Shown here: one piece after another, positions 44,444 to 57,374 of the stretch
How positions within the stretch are numbered: the first letter of the stretch is position 1
Layout of the letters: every line of letters begins with the position of its first letter
Assembly (NCBI GenBank): GCA_037957365.1
Contig: JARHVA010000667.1
Location: 2,310,001-2,374,000 of the forward strand
Length of the DNA: 64,000 nt
DNA from: Torreya grandis
Lineage: Eukaryota > Streptophyta > Pinopsida > Cupressales > Taxaceae
Reading direction: 5' to 3'
Position numbers and translations under genes: made by a program
The notes under the pieces: model-generated
Seen by the model: only the letters and a program-made list of their open reading frames with translations
The model's database searches: none
What the model was told of the DNA's origin: nothing

Positions 44444-47400
44444 ATGGGTCGTGAGAAGTCAAATTCAACTATGGCATCTGAGGAAGGAAAGGTTAGTGAT
44501 GTCGTGAGGGACTTCATTGAATATGCCAAACAGTTTAAAAGACAATGTGAAGATGAGGCTGTCAAACTCCGTGAACAATATCAAAACATGCCAGATGATT
44601 ATAGGTACGATGTTTCATTTGATTCCCATTTGAAGTGTGTGGCGTCACTGTAGCCCGAAAAGTTGAAGATGGTGGACCACATTAGGAAAATGATAAAAAG
44701 GGAAGCAGAACAAGCTTTGTTCGAAGAATCAAAGAGGAAAGGAGATGAAGTGCCTATTTGTGAATTGCAGCCGTCAAATATGCAAGTTGAAGAGAAAAAT
44801 CAGTCATCTAGCATTGAAGATGGCACAAACAAGGTGCACATATCACATCAAAATGAACGTGAACTTGATGAAGATACCTTGGCAAGTGAAGAGTTAAGGG
44901 TAGAGCCTCATAATACGCCCCTTGACTTGCATGTGATAGCAAGTGAAGAAGAGCAAGTTGAAGGAAATTCTATTGATGTATTTGACTCAGCCTATGACCG
45001 TTACCAAAGTGATGATGTGGGTGTTGATTTCGATGTGTTTGTACCTCCTCTTGTTGAAGATTTAGTGATGGATAGTTTTCCTCTTGTTGCTGTTCAAACT
45101 CCTCAAAAGTTTTCACAAGATGAAGTTATGACAAGTGATCAAGAAGACCTTTTTTGCATACATATGACTATTCATGATGAGATCAGAAAAACACCTATAG
45201 ATGATGGGTTCATTGAAGATATAGATGATAAGGTTTCCCAAACAGCTAGCACTAAAGATTCTTTACTTCATTTTAGTGACAGTGTCAAGCGTGGTTTTGG
45301 GTTTGATCTTCAAACCAAGCCATTGAATGGAGGTATGTATGAAGATATCAGTTTAAGTGAGTTGGGTGGTGACCTGTTCAAAGAGTCAACCCTCCAAGAG
45401 AAGCACAAAGAGCACTTTCCTTTTGATCAAAACAATCAATCCTCTAGCACTTGGGATCCAGGAGTGAAGGCATTTAGTGATGACAAAGAAATTGCGTGGG
45501 ATGAGTTTCCCTTTGATCCTGATGAAGTTCAAAATTTTGATTGCTTTGCAAGCTATGAGGGGACTGCCATAAACTTTGATCATGAAGACAGCGAAGTGGA
45601 AGTGGAGCTTGAAGATCATATGGCTCTTGACGATGGAAAGTTTGATGGAGTTCCTAAACACAAATCCAATTTATCAATGCTTGAAGCTGGTTGTAAGCAT
45701 TGGGTTGAAGGAACTGTGAAGTATGTCCCTCTCCATGACACTGAACATTCTCCGTTAGTTGAGGATGAAAGACAAGAAGGTTGGAGCAGCTCTGAGGACA
45801 GCGATGTCACAAAACAAAGTTCTGATTTTGAAGAGCAGCCAACCAACAATTCACCATCTTCACATTCTAATGAGTGGGAGGGTCAATTCAAGGTATTCAT
45901 TGACAAGGAAGTGCAAGCTCTATCCCTGTTTGACTACGCACATAGCTTGGTTGAAGAGCTTTACTGGAAGGCTCAGCTTGAAGAGAGACGTAGAGGAGTG
46001 ACCGATGAAGTTACTCTTCCTAATATGCAACTTATCAGAAATTCCTTGGAGACCTTGAAGTCCGAGTACATACACTCTATTGGAGAACGGGATCATGTCA
46101 TTGAAGTTGCAAAGAAGGCCATATGTGCTTTTCATGAAAAAGAGGGTACGATTGATGAGCTCACTCTGGAGCTTAAATCAATAAAGGACGAGTTGAAAGA
46201 AACTCAGTTGGGTCTAACAGCGGTTGAAGACCAGTTTGCAGATTTCAAACTTTTCAAAGAGCAAGAGGATGCACAAAGAGCTGAAAAAATCCATGAAGTG
46301 ATTGGAGATCTTGACTGTCATCAAAAGGATTTTGATCTTGAAAGCATTTCAAGAAAGTCAGAAGTTGCATGTGCAGATTTGGGACAGCGAAGGAAAAGGA
46401 ATGGCTTCCAAGTCTTTGACAATCCCTTCTTTGAAGTGAGTGCTAAAGCAACTTATGACAATCCCCTCTTTGCTTTGAAAAATGAGTCAAGTAGTGAAGT
46501 GACCAAGCATGAACTCCAATCTAAGGATGCTTTGATTTCACTCCATGTGGATGTGCCACGTTTGTTGATCAGTAATGAATGCATCAGTGGGTTTGAGGAT
46601 GAAGGTTCTACATGGGAGGTGACAAAGCAAAGAAATTTCAACATCTATGACATCAAGGTGTTGATGAGACAAGTCCTTGTAGCTGTTGGTGACTTCATTA
46701 CAGCAGCAACGAGTGAAGATTTCAGACCTACTACTCAGGAGGAATGGGAAAAAGGTGAACTAGACTTTGGTGGGTGCACTCTTGACAATCCATCCCTTGG
46801 GTGGAATGATGTTTGGAATCATATCGATCAGTTTTGGAAGCTGAATTTGAAGCCACTCTATGTTTCATACTCCCTTAAGGAGGAAGCTTTCATGGTTAAG
46901 CTTCAAGGATTTACTAGATGGGGCATTAGTTTTGTGAGAAGGCACGTGGTTCTCACTAGCACTTGGGAATGTGTAGAGATTTCTTTGCAGTATGTTGAAA
47001 ATCACTTTCAGTTGGGTATCCATGCTTGGGATTCTCAACTTGGGTTGTTAGAGTTTATTACTTATGGAAAAGACTTTTGGAGGGATAAGGAACAAATTTC
47101 CAGATTTGTTGATGTTGTTCCCTTCATTTCCAGCTACTTGATGGTTCCGTTTGTTCATCAACAAATGGATTGGAGAGAAATCTTGAATATTGGTTGGGGA
47201 GATCCACGATCGGTGGTTCTTGGAAGTGACTTTCAGCTCAGACAAGGGTAGATTTTGAGACACGAGCTTGCTGGCTGGAGGCAGACCAGCCACCTTACTT
47301 ATGGAGTTACTTTCATTCAGGAGAGTTGGTTCCTCACTCCTGATCAAAGAAGTGGTAGTTTTCTGGTGGAGATGGCTTTAGTGTGTTTTTCAGCCACTTT

Positions 47401-48070
47401 GGAGGTTTGCGATGCAAACTCTGATGGTTTATTTTCATTATTGGTTCATGACAAAGAGCTACCCCATGCTTTGATTCTACATTCTGAGACTCTTGGGGTT
47501 GGAATTGTGAGAAACTTCTTCAGACCTCTTAGTTGTGCCATGATAAATCAGGGGAGGCATAGGGAATTCATGTGGCATCATGAGTTCGAGTTTGTTGAGT
47601 TCTTGCAAAGGAAAGCTTTCCTCTTTGCAAGAAGAGTTGAAGATGTCACATTTGCAATCATGGTTTCGTTTGTTACCATGTGGAGGTATGCTAAGGAGAT
47701 TGATTTTGAGTTGGGTAGCCTATCTTTCTTCTTGCTTAGAATTGTGATTGATAGTAGTATGGTTGATACTGGTAATTCGGGGCATTATGGACATGAGATG
47801 TTGCATGATTTTGATGCCCCTCCTTTAAGATCTTTCGGTTTGAGTATCATGGATGGTAACACTTTGGGGTTACAAGGAAGGTTAGTGCAGCATAGGCATG
47901 ATGATTTCACAGATGTGATCAGAGTGGTGCAGCATCGGCATGGTGGGTCCTTCCTGCAATGGGTTTGGGAACCAGGGATCATACTTGTTTGCGTATGGAT
48001 TAGTTCTAAAATTTTGGAGTTATGGTGGTATTGCTTGAGGACAAGCAATTTTGGGAAGGGCGGATTGTAA
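44444..48070 (+). pseudogene. Element G long frame of unknown function (two TAG codons)
   Basis: From an ATG at 44444, about 130 bp after the primer site, one phase runs 1,208 codons to 48070, interrupted only by TAG at 44651 and 47249. I recognise no known domain. The first 300 residues are polar (charged start MGREKSNSTMASEEGKVSDV, then many acidic repeats). Near 45990-46280 a coiled coil is likely (DELTLELKSIKDELKETQLG). The last 450 residues are hydrophobic-rich, with blocks such as FTRWGISFVRRHVVLTSTWE and WGDPRSVVLGSDFQLRQG. In another phase the final 12 codons read LLEDKQFWEGR, as at the end of element A's pol. The frame takes the place of gag-pol. A captured host gene, a divergent structural protein or an env-like product are all possible. 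Confidence 0.7.
48031..48065 (+). other. Element G stem-loop and polypurine tract
   Basis: TTGCTTGAGGACAAGCAA (48031-48048) forms a 7-bp stem with a four-base loop. TTGGGAAGGGCGGAT follows at 48051-48065, next to the LTR at 48066. The same arrangement is found in A, B, E and F. Confidence 0.7.
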
Positions 48071-49912
48071 TATTCCCTTCTCAAACCTGATCTTTCCAGT
48101 GACTGTTGGCCTTTTTTTGGAGACCCGAACGCTAGTCGAAAGGTCAAATTAGGGTTTCCTATTTTTAAGGATGTCTTTGCTCGGAGTTGGTGGATTCAAT
48201 GGTGGATTCTTTCTGGGTTTTCTGAAAGCTTCGCGTTGATATGTTTTACTTGGCACACAGCACTTTCAGGAATTTACTATTTTTAGTAAGTTCAGGATTG
48301 GCACCGGAATGGGATTTTGAGAGTGGGGTTGGATTCGTCTTATCAACACCTTTCCAACGAGCTATAGATCATTGGTTTCCGACATCATCTTGGCCTCCAT
48401 TTTAAAGTCCGTAAATTAAACATTATTATTTAATTTTGGACCTTGGTGCCTAGGTTCAACGACTTAATGTTGAGGAAAAAAAGAATTAAAGAGGATTATA
48501 TTATTTTCCCTCTCATGTTTTATCCCATATACAAGAGGATTTTAGAGACTCCCAGTTGGAAAAGTATAAAAGGAGGAGTGCTCTCATTTCATTATTTTTG
48601 TCTACAGGAATGTTTTGCTGCCAGATTGGCTTTGGGATCGCTTCGAGGAATGAAGGCCTCCTAGCTCGGACATCGCTTCTTGTTTGAGAGACAACAACTA
48701 GTGGTGATTTAGTTTAGTTTTGTGAGTTCATTGGGTTTTGTGCATTGTAATCTGCATTGTGTCTAATTAGTTTCTGATTTTGCATATTAGAGGTTTCCAG
48801 ATCTTGCATTTTAGCTACAACAGATTCGAGTTTTAATTTATAAATCCAAAAATACCAAAAAGATTGTTCTGGGTATTGTGTCATTGCATCTTATTGGTAA
48901 GGGCGCCCCTTCATGAATATTTGCAGATTTTAATATGAAGCTTATGATTTTATAATGCAAATTCGTCATTCCTTGAAGGCCGTACTTTTTAGAGTGCATT
49001 GGGATTCGTGTCAATAATTAATAACCATTTTTAGATGCCATTTCTTATTACTAAGTTAGGCGCCATCATTTGAGGGTCTATTGCATCAGATTTGAGATCA
49101 TTTGGGTGAGAAATGAGAGAGTTATGAGCATATGAGTAAATTCATAGGTTGCTGGTTTTTTCAATCTAAAGTGCAGATTTGTAAAAAAAAACAGAATTAT
49201 TATTTGGTCCCTGAGAGAGTTATTGTTTCGGCATCTCTAATCAAGCCAAGGAGAGTTCTTTATATGATGTAATGCTAATCTTTCAATTCCTATGCTCTTG
49301 GCAGGCAAATGAGTTTCATTTTGTAAACTGGCAGTAGTACTGGCAGTAATCCTCAAACTTGTTCAATTCTGATTTGTAATGCTCACTTTACATTCTGAAG
49401 TTGTTTAGTAATATCTTAAATCTCCGCCCTATGGTAGCTCCTTTCCCATGCTGGGTCAGAAAGCACATTCTGGGTGTTGAGTTCCGCCCTATGGTAGCTA
49501 CTTTTCCTTTTGGGGTTAGCAAGCACATGCTGGGTATGGAGTAGTTTCATCTTTCAGCATTTCTCTTTAAAGCATTGTTTTGTAATTTCACTCCGTCTTA
49601 TGGTCGCCCCTTACTCCGCTTTGGATTGGGTAGCACATACTTGACGTCGAGTTCCTTTGTTTTGTAATTCACTCCGTCTTATGGTCGCCCCTTACTCCGC
49701 TTTGGATTGGGTAGCACATACTTGACGTCGAGTTCCATTTTCAGCATTTAGAGTAGCAGATCCTCTGACCAATGCTCGCCATCTTCGGCGCCATACTGGT
49801 TAGAGTTGTTTCAATACGTTTGGGTTTATCTTCTAACCTTAACGGGTATTTGCTTGTAATGTTGGAATCTGATAACTAAAAATTTCAAAAAAAATTGGCT
49901 CGGGATATTTCA
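48066..49912 (+). mobile_element. Element G 3' LTR
   Basis: 1847 bp, same termini and subrepeats as 42459-44303; followed by TGGGC. Confidence 0.93.
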
Positions 49913-49917
49913 TGGGC

Positions 49918-50830
49918 TCTTAGCTTGGTTTGTTCCCACAAGGCTAAAGAAAAGAAAAATAAGGGAACATTGAGGGGGCTATCTTATGAGCAAAAAGGTA
50001 AAAAGTATTTAAGTATTCTAATTTTCAGTTGAGTTATGCAAAAAGGTACTTTTGATCTAATTTTCACTTAAATAGGAGACCTTTAAGGATCATGAGAGTC
50101 TGAAAGCCCTCCAAAAATATTCACAATCTCTTCAAATTGATTAGCAACACTTTAAAAATAGTTATAAAATAAATCAAAATGTTATATCTTACCAATGGAT
50201 CACCAATTGACCTTCCAGACAAGTCGCCCAAGCTAGAATAATATGCAGAATATTATAGGTATTATTCGGCTTGCATCATACCTCACAAGACCTCAAAACC
50301 AGTCCTCAATCCAAGTCGCCAAAGCTGGAAAATAATATAAAATATTTTAGGCTTCAATGAGCCCTCCAAATCAACTCGCACAATGCTCTAGGCAAGTCGC
50401 CTAATTATAGAATAAATTCGTCAATGTTTCTTCAACCCTCAAGGGCCTCCATGTAGTGCATTCCTCACAAGAGGGGTCTTCTTCTACACCCAATCAAAGT
50501 CGGCACCCAAGGAAATGGCTCTAAACTCCATGAACAAGCTCTCAATGCAAGTCGCCACTCTTCCAAACCTGCAATTTCCCTAAAACCAGCTTTCTATATA
50601 GTTAGCAATATTCTTCAATGAAGGTGGTGTCCAAAAACACCCTTGTTGATCCACTTGCATGTAAACATGCAATTTTGAAGCTCAACTACAACCTTTGAAT
50701 AGAGCTGCCCAAGTAGTAAGAATGACGGTTTTCGTCTCCAAACCCTTAACGCTCTTAAAAGTTTTCATCCTCAAAATGTGATGAACAGGCTTAACATACT
50801 TGATCAATGATTCAATGTCAATATGTTGAT
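49918..50830. mobile_element. LTR I, right remnant with inverted part
   Basis: 49918-50106 matches the first 230 bp of F's LTR in the same direction. 50107-50829 is the reverse complement of 51178-51922, further inside F's LTR. I is therefore an LTR of the same family rearranged by an internal inversion or by fusion with another copy. Confidence 0.8.
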
Positions 50831-51922
50831 TGTAATGTCCCCCTTTTTGGCTTAGTTTGCTTGTGGACCCTTAGCTTGGTTTGTTCCCACAAGGCTAAGG
50901 AAAAGAAAGAGAAGGGAACATTGAGGGGGCTATCTTATGAGAAAAAAATTGAAATGTACTTAAGTATTTTAATTTTCAGCTGAGTTATATAAAGAGGTAA
51001 TTTTGATCTATTTTCCATTTAAGTAGGGGACTTTTAAGGGTCATGAGAGCCTAAACCCTCAAAAAAGATTTTTAAAAGATAAAGTTGCTTATGCTTTAAA
51101 AAAACACATCCCTCCAACTTGGGTGCGACCCTAAGGGGATGACTATAAAAAGTAATTGATAATTCATTTGGGAAGGTATGCTGAATATTGATATTGAATC
51201 ATTGATCAAGTATGTTAAGCTTGTTCATCATAATTTGAGGACAAAAACCTTCAAGAGTGTTAAGGGTTTGGGGACGAAAACCTCCATTCTGACTATTTGG
51301 ACAACTCTATTCAAGGGTTGTAGTTCAACTTCAAAATTGCATGTTTACATGCAAGTGGATCTAGAAGGGTGTTTTTAGACACCGCCTTCATTGAGGAATA
51401 TGGCAAACTATATAGAAAACTAGTTTTGAAAAAATTGCAGGTCTTGGAGTGTAGCGACTTGCATTGGGAGCTTGTTCGTGGAGTTTAGAGCCATTTCTTT
51501 GGGTGGTGACTTGATTGGGTGGAGAAGAAGACCCCTCTTATGAGGGCTGTGCTACACAAAGGCCCTTGAGAGTTGAAAAAACATTGGCAAATTTATTATA
51601 TAGCTAGGCGACTTGCCTAGAGGGCTATGTGAGTTGATCTGGAGGGCTCATTGAAGCCTAAAACATTTTATAATATTTTATATTATTTTTCAGCTTTGGT
51701 GACTTGGATTGATAGCTAGCTTTGAGGTCTTATGGGGGCTAATGCAAGCCAAATAATACCTATAATATTCTACATATTATTCTAGGTTGGACGACTTGTC
51801 CTAAGAGTGTTTGGAAGGTCAATTGGTGATCCATTGGTAAGATATAACATTCTGATTTATTTTATAATTATTTTTGAAGAGTGGCAAATCAGTTTGAAGA
51901 GATTGCAAACTTTTTTGGAGGG
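50107..51922. repeat. Large inverted repeat between LTR I and element F
   Basis: Left arm 50107-50829, right arm 51178-51922, spacer about 348 bp. The arms differ by scattered changes but align end to end (CCCTCCAAAAA on the left; TTTTTTGGAGGG on the right). A transcript across it could fold back. Confidence 0.85.
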
Positions 51923-52658
51923 ATTTTGGACTCCAATTTAACAAGGTAAATTCATATTATTATTTCTGGTTTATTGGGTAATAAAGCACAAGGGTTTAAA
52001 GGATATTTGAGGGTTAAAGCAGGGGTTTTAATTTTAAAAATTTTGCCATTATTTTTTGAGTTGGGCGATTCGTTTGGAGGAAGTGTGGCAAGGGTTTGAG
52101 TGTCTTGATTGGCTCTAACAATTGGGTAATTATTGTTGCAAATATTGGAGGAATTTATAACCTATTTTCAACAAGTTTGGCAGGGTTACAAGTCTGATTT
52201 TGAGTTATTTAATGCTAATTATTCCTAATTTTGATGACTTGTTTTGGAGAGGATTTGATCATGTTTGAGGTCCTAACCTTGGCTAATTTCTATTTGATAT
52301 ACATTATAGAATTTATCTGAATTTTATCTTTAGTTGTAGAGGGTTTTTTAGTAGGATTTGGTGACAGAAAGAGGACATTAAAACCAGCTTGGTGGCATTG
52401 AGGGTTTGGGAGTGAAAAACATACAAATTAAGCTTCCTTCTTCATGCCAGTGAGGGCCATTGTTGGTTAGATTCACAAAGTATTTTTCTATTAATATTTT
52501 GAGTGATTGGAGGTGTGATAATTTCATTTTGGTGGTGCAAATACAACAATTAGGATTTGCTGGTTTTTATTTTCAACATTCAAATTTTATTTCAGATTTG
52601 TTTTGGGGTTGTTGGAAAACCCTTTTTTGCTTTGTTGTCCCAATTTGGGGACATTACA
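50831..52658 (+). mobile_element. Element F 5' LTR
   Basis: 1828 bp, TGTAATGTCCCCC to GGGGACATTACA. Homologous to LTRs of E and H in other orientation. The frame at 51178-51378 and others in it are not genes. Confidence 0.9.
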
Positions 52659-52672
52659 GTGGTATTAGAGCC
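52659..52672 (+). other. Element F primer binding site
   Basis: GTGGTATTAGAGCC, one change from the Met-tRNA site of the other elements, right after the LTR. Confidence 0.8.
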
Positions 52673-52708
52673 ATATCTTGGTTATTCTATGTGTGAAGGG
52701 TTTGATAT

Positions 52709-54150
52709 ATGAGTGGCAATAAAGAGGTTAAGTATTACTTGAGTAGTAGGAGGGAAGAAGGGATTCCACCATTTGGTTCACTTGAGCAGGATCAAGTCAT
52801 AGATGACATGAGACACCAAGACACAGAGAGTGAGAGGAGAGACAGGTTGACTGAGGAGAGGTTTAAGAAGTATTCTCAAACTTAGGAGAGGATGACAATA
52901 GTGATGGAGGATTTTCTTCATTCTCTCAGTGATATGGGTGGCTTAAATCCACTCAATGGAGATAGTGGTGCCTTAGGGAGTAGGCCAGATGCACATACAC
53001 CCCCTTCGGAGAATGGAGCATCCACACATAAACCCATCCAGTCTACATTTTTTCGGAGGGAGGAGCCCGCACCAGTGAGGGAGGGATTACCTAGTCCACG
53101 TGAGGAGTTATAGAGGGAGATGGATGAGTATGTCACCTTATCCATGACAGCTAGAGAGGCTGACTTTTTTTGAGTTTTCAGCTTGGAAATGAGGACAGAG
53201 TGGGCCCAAGATCAATCAGAGGCAAAGGGGCAGCCAGAGAAATCTCTAGCATGCATTGGGAAAATTATCTCTCTCCACATTTGATGGGTCACAAAGTACT
53301 CAGTGAGGGCATGGATTCAAAAGGTGGATATTTTTTTTTCACTACGGCCTATGACAGAGAGAGGCCTTTCAGTTTGCCACTTTGCATTTAGAGGGAGCAA
53401 CCCCTAATTGGTGGTATCATGGTTTGATTATGCAGGGGCATCAACACACACTCCTATGAGGAGTTTAGCAGGAGATTGATAGAGAGGTTTGATAGAGCGG
53501 ATTCGGAACTTCAATTCTGTGATTTAGCTCATTTAAGGCAAAGGGCCTTGGTAGATGATTATGTCATGAAGTTTCAGAGACTTGCAGTCATAGTGACTGA
53601 TATTTCAGATAGGAGATTGGTGGTGTTGTATGTGGAGGGCTTGATTGATTCCTTGAAGGGATTGGTCAAGGCATTTGATCCATCTTCGTTGAGAGAGGCC
53701 ATTTAGAAGGCCTATGATTTAGAGTCTTCTACTCCAAGGGGCAGATTTACACCTTTGGGACAGCCAAAGAACACTTTCTTTCCACCTATAGGATAACAAA
53801 GAGTTGGCAGTTTGGGGCAGCCAAAGAGTAGCTGTGTGGGGCTTCCAAAGGCCAATCATGTGGGTCCCATGATTAGACCAAACCAACCAGGTTTGGAACT
53901 ACAGAAGGAGCTACCATGAAGTAGCTCTGATATAAGGAATGATCTAAGAAGGAAAGGTCTTTGTTTCACATGTAAGGATCCTTGGGAGAATGGCCACAAT
54001 TGTTGTGACAAGGGGCAAGTACACTACATCAAGGTACTTCACGAGGAGGAAAATGAGGAAGTTGGGATAGCCAACTATGAGGAGGACACCTTGGAGATAG
54101 AGGGAGAAGAAGAGTTGAGTGGCACTCTAGGTATTATCCCTTTAGAGTTA
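52709..54150 (+). pseudogene. Element F gag (broken)
   Basis: Starts MSGNKEVKYYLSSRREEGIP at 52709. Later blocks are NWWYHGLIMQGHQH, RRLIERFDRADSELQ, DRRLVVLYVEGLIDSLKG and KAFDPSSLREAI (53390-53706), the same order as in gag of A and B. A knuckle CFTCKDPWENGHNC lies near 53965-54010. Many stops (for example near 52884, 53111, 53174, 53389, 53704) and frame changes break it. Role as particle protein is inferred from the family. Confidence 0.82.
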
Positions 54151-54294
54151 AGGGATCATTGAAGGGTACACCTATCACCATACTTATTGATAGTGGAGCA
54201 ACTCTCAATTTCATTGATAGAGGATTGGTAACATCATGTGGGATACAATATGTGGAGTTCAAAGGATTTAGAGTCACAGTGGCAGATGGATTCA
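54151..54294 (+). pseudogene. Element F protease, first part
   Basis: Frame with PITILIDSGATLNFIDRGL (active-site D-S-G-A) and FRVTVADGF, cut at 54294 by element E. It resumes at 62845 with LTLEKYVVEDDFYVVGKG and TNMVLGIQW. Confidence 0.85.
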
Positions 54295-55709
54295 TGTAAT
54301 GACCCCAAATGGGACAATTAGGCTTAATTGGGATTTACCCAACAAACCTTTGAATTAGATTGCCAAACACTTGAAATTTATGCTCCACAAACCAGCTAGC
54401 CCTAGCTGAAAAATTTATAGAATACCCAAACAAAACATGCCAAAATAACTGAAAAATATTTGGAAAACAATGTACCTTTTTTGGACCAAAATAAATTGGT
54501 GAAATGGCTGAAAATACCCCTACCAATAATCTGATTTTTAAATGAAAGTACAACTGCAGTTTTTAAGCAATACACACCACAAAAACATCCACAAGTGAGT
54601 CACCCAAGTTGCAAAATATTTTAGTAATTTTTTGGATGTTTTTAGGGCATTAAATAGGCCTCAAACACCTACAAAACCGCTCAAACACAAATCACCCCAA
54701 CTGGAATAAATTAAATAAAATACTACCAAACCCTAGAAGAGGGTTTTTCTTGCACGCCACCCTTCAAAAGGGGTCTCCAAGCTCCCCAAACAATTTGCCC
54801 CACTTGGAAAACTTCTACAAATAACTCTGAATTAATTCCTTTAATTTCAGCTCTCAATTTATTATTTACCTCAATTAATTGAAACTTCAAAAATTCGTAT
54901 CTTTCGGAATACTTGAAATTTTAATACAAATGTTAGCTCAAAATGATTACAAAAATGGCAGCTTTCAAACAAAACTAGAATCAAAAAAATTTCTCCATGG
55001 AAAGTCCCTCAAAAGTAGTTTCGAAGTTACAAAAATCCTAGTTACAGTCTTAAATTCTTCCAAAACCAACACTCTTCAAACCAAGTTTGTCCACCTATTT
55101 GATCTGTAAATCATGAATTTTTAGTTCTTCGAAGGGTTTGTAATAATTCCTTGATGAAGGTGGTGTCCAAAAACACCTTTGTAGATCCACTCGCATATAA
55201 CTATGCAAAATTGAAGTGCAATTACAACCCTTGAATAGAGCTACCCTGGTAGAAGAATGAAGGTTTTCGTCTACAAACTCCTTGGTGCACTTAAAAGTTT
55301 TCATTCTTAAGTCACTTGTTCAAGCTTGACATACTTGCATAAGAATTCAATAGTACAAAATAGCATAACCTTCCAAATGAATCCGCAATTGCTTTTAATA
55401 ATCATCCCCAAAGGTGGCACCCAAGTTGGAAGGATGTCTTTTGAAACATAAGCAACTTTACCTTTTAAATTTTTTTTTGAGGGGTTAGGCTCTCATGACC
55501 TTTAAAGGTCCCCTACTTCAGTGATAATTAAATCAAAAAACACTTTTTATATAACTCAACTGAAAATTAGAATACTTAAGTACTTTTCATTTTTTTGTTC
55601 TTTGAATAGCCCCCTCATAGTTCCCTTTTCTTTCTTTCCTTTAGCTTTGTGGAAACAAAACCAAGCTAAGGGTCCATAAGCAAGTTATGCCAAAAAGGAG
55701 GACATTACA
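54295..55709 (-). mobile_element. Element E 3' LTR
   Basis: 1415 bp, TGTAATGACCCC to GGAGGACATTACA. It is followed by a purine tract on the minus strand (55710-55726) and the stem-loop at 55727-55744. Confidence 0.9.
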
Positions 55710-55726
55710 GTCTCCACCACCCAAAA

Positions 55727-55744
55727 TTGTTTGTTCTCAAGCAA
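55727..55744 (-). repeat. Stem-loop next to polypurine tract (element E)
   Basis: TTGTTTG and CAAGCAA with a four-base loop; on the minus strand the arm CAAACAA differs from the consensus by one base. Minus strand codons read LLENKQFW, as at pol ends of A, F and G. Confidence 0.55.
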
Positions 55745-55753
55745 TTGTAAAAG

Positions 55754-56092
55754 TCATGAGGCTGTCCCCACATTCTTCATGATGCACTTACCAACTGAAA
55801 TGGGCTCCCACTGAAAAGAAACTCCAATTTGAAATACCAATTTGCTAAACTTGTATCTTAGAGGCTGCCCCCATGAGCTCAAGGTGTCATGACCACCTTT
55901 CAAGGACTCCTTATATCCCCAAAGAAATAACACATGCCATACCAGTTTGCTTTTGATGTAGACTCTCATAGTGGTCAATGTGCCATCACAAGATGTTCCC
56001 AAAACCTGGAAAGAAGTAACAATAATCTCATCTTGAAACATACCTAGAGTGAAAATAGAACATAGATTCAACCTCCCTTGAGTGTGTCTCAA
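55754..56092 (-). pseudogene. Element E tail frame, shared with F
   Basis: 112 codons with RHTQGRLNLCSIFTLGMFQD and LFLWGYKESLKGGHDTLSSW. The tail of element F (63480-63800) reads RHTQGKLHLCTICTQGMFYD and, with frame breaks, GYGESLG and SPWGQPLRY. I know no family for it. It lies where integrase would be, so it is either an inserted sequence or a short protein kept by this lineage. Confidence 0.6.
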
Positions 56093-56747
56093 AACATGTG
56101 AGTGCCATTTCTCTGACTTTCTTTTATCACCTCATTCATGCATAGAAAGAATATTAAACTGATCAAATAAAAGCCTCAACCAACCTACAAGATAGGATTT
56201 CACCTCCCAGTCTTTATCAAGCCAAAAGTGTGCCTCATCATGAATATTTTCAGAATACACCATAGAATGGATTTTTTCAAAAAAATCAAATTTTTTACCT
56301 TCTACATGCTACTGTACATGCCACCCCAACTCAGAATTTTCTAAGTGATCAAATTCAGAATTCATCCATACACATCCTTTTCATCATGAGCTGAAGAAGG
56401 CACCAATTTTCCATCTTTTTGTCCTCAATAGGCTATTGTACATGATCCTCAAACTCAGAAATTTCTGAGAAAAAAAAAATCATACCTTATACCACTGATT
56501 TCGGAATTTTCCTTAGGCTGAAAAATGTCAACAAAATTGAATTTGAAGAGGGTTGAAGGTGGTATATGTAGTGAATCATACTCAGAATTTTATGAGTGTC
56601 CTTTTGACCAAAAATCCTCCAACAACTCACCCCTTTCCATGCTGTCCACAACTTAGGCCGTTGCCCGATACAAAAGGTGTGTCAAGCCTTCATCTATGCC
56701 TCCAAAATCACATATATATTTTGGCGTAGAGGGCTGCCCCAAGTAAA

Positions 56748-57374
56748 TTAAGGACTGCCATGCCAATCAAGTGTTCTATCCTCCTCTCCTCTCCATGGAA
56801 CACAAAAATCAGAATTATGCATACTTACCAAAGAGGTAGGAAACTGAATTTCCCTTGGAGCCATTGGTTGTCCATAATCAAAATTTGTAGCCTCTTGCCA
56901 TGGCCTAAAAATCACAATTATTTCCCTCAACTACTTTGTCATCTCAATCGGTTGCCCTTGTTTAGAAATCACCACATTCTTAGTATTGTTCTTGGCTATA
57001 GCAATTGATCTCCCTAATGTTCCTACACATGGAACAAACAATTTAGTAAAAACAATGGTGTTTAGTAACACCTTTTTTAATGCCTTATCAAGCTCAAGGG
57101 TCATGAAGTGCATCCCTTCTTGATGCCTTGATTCTTTCTTGCAACTCCCTACCACCCGGATTTCAAAAGATGTGTTCATGTCCTTGACACGATTGTGGCA
57201 AATCTTTTCCCTCTTCAACCTTCCCCTTATAGTGGCTAGAAATCCCCTCATATATGTGTGAACCATTTCTATGATGTTGAGGTGTGAGAGACACACATTC
57301 CTAGGGTTAATACTCATCATGGCAACAATAAACTTTGAAAAAAACAAACTGAAAATATGAAAAACAGCAGTCAA
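56748..57374 (-). pseudogene. Element E frame of unknown function (middle)
   Basis: One phase with a single stop at about 56931: GMHFMTLELDKALKKVLLNT, FTKLFVPCVGTLGRSIAIAK, then REIIVIFRPWQEATNFDYG and SDFCVPWRGEEDRTLDW. I recognise no domain. The two hydrophobic starts (VFHIFSLFFSKFIVAMM) could be membrane-like or chance. Confidence 0.4.

Larger units (their letters stand above)
42459..49912 (+). mobile_element. Element G: non-autonomous LTR element with a 1,200-codon unknown frame
   Basis: 7454 bp, perfect duplications TGGGC at 42454-42458 and 49913-49917. LTRs 42459-44303 and 48066-49912 (1845 and 1847 bp), Met primer site, a single long frame, then a polypurine tract identical in type to that of element A. 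The LTRs are homologous to A's in reverse orientation (same TGTAATATCCCCTTCTCAAA start and same subrepeats). There is no gag, protease, reverse transcriptase or integrase that I recognise. The LTR pair looks only a few percent diverged. Confidence 0.94.

Noticed and set aside
56260..56930. Short frames as a host gene between E's unknown frames
   Set aside because: They lie within element E between its LTRs and primer site, so they belong to the element.
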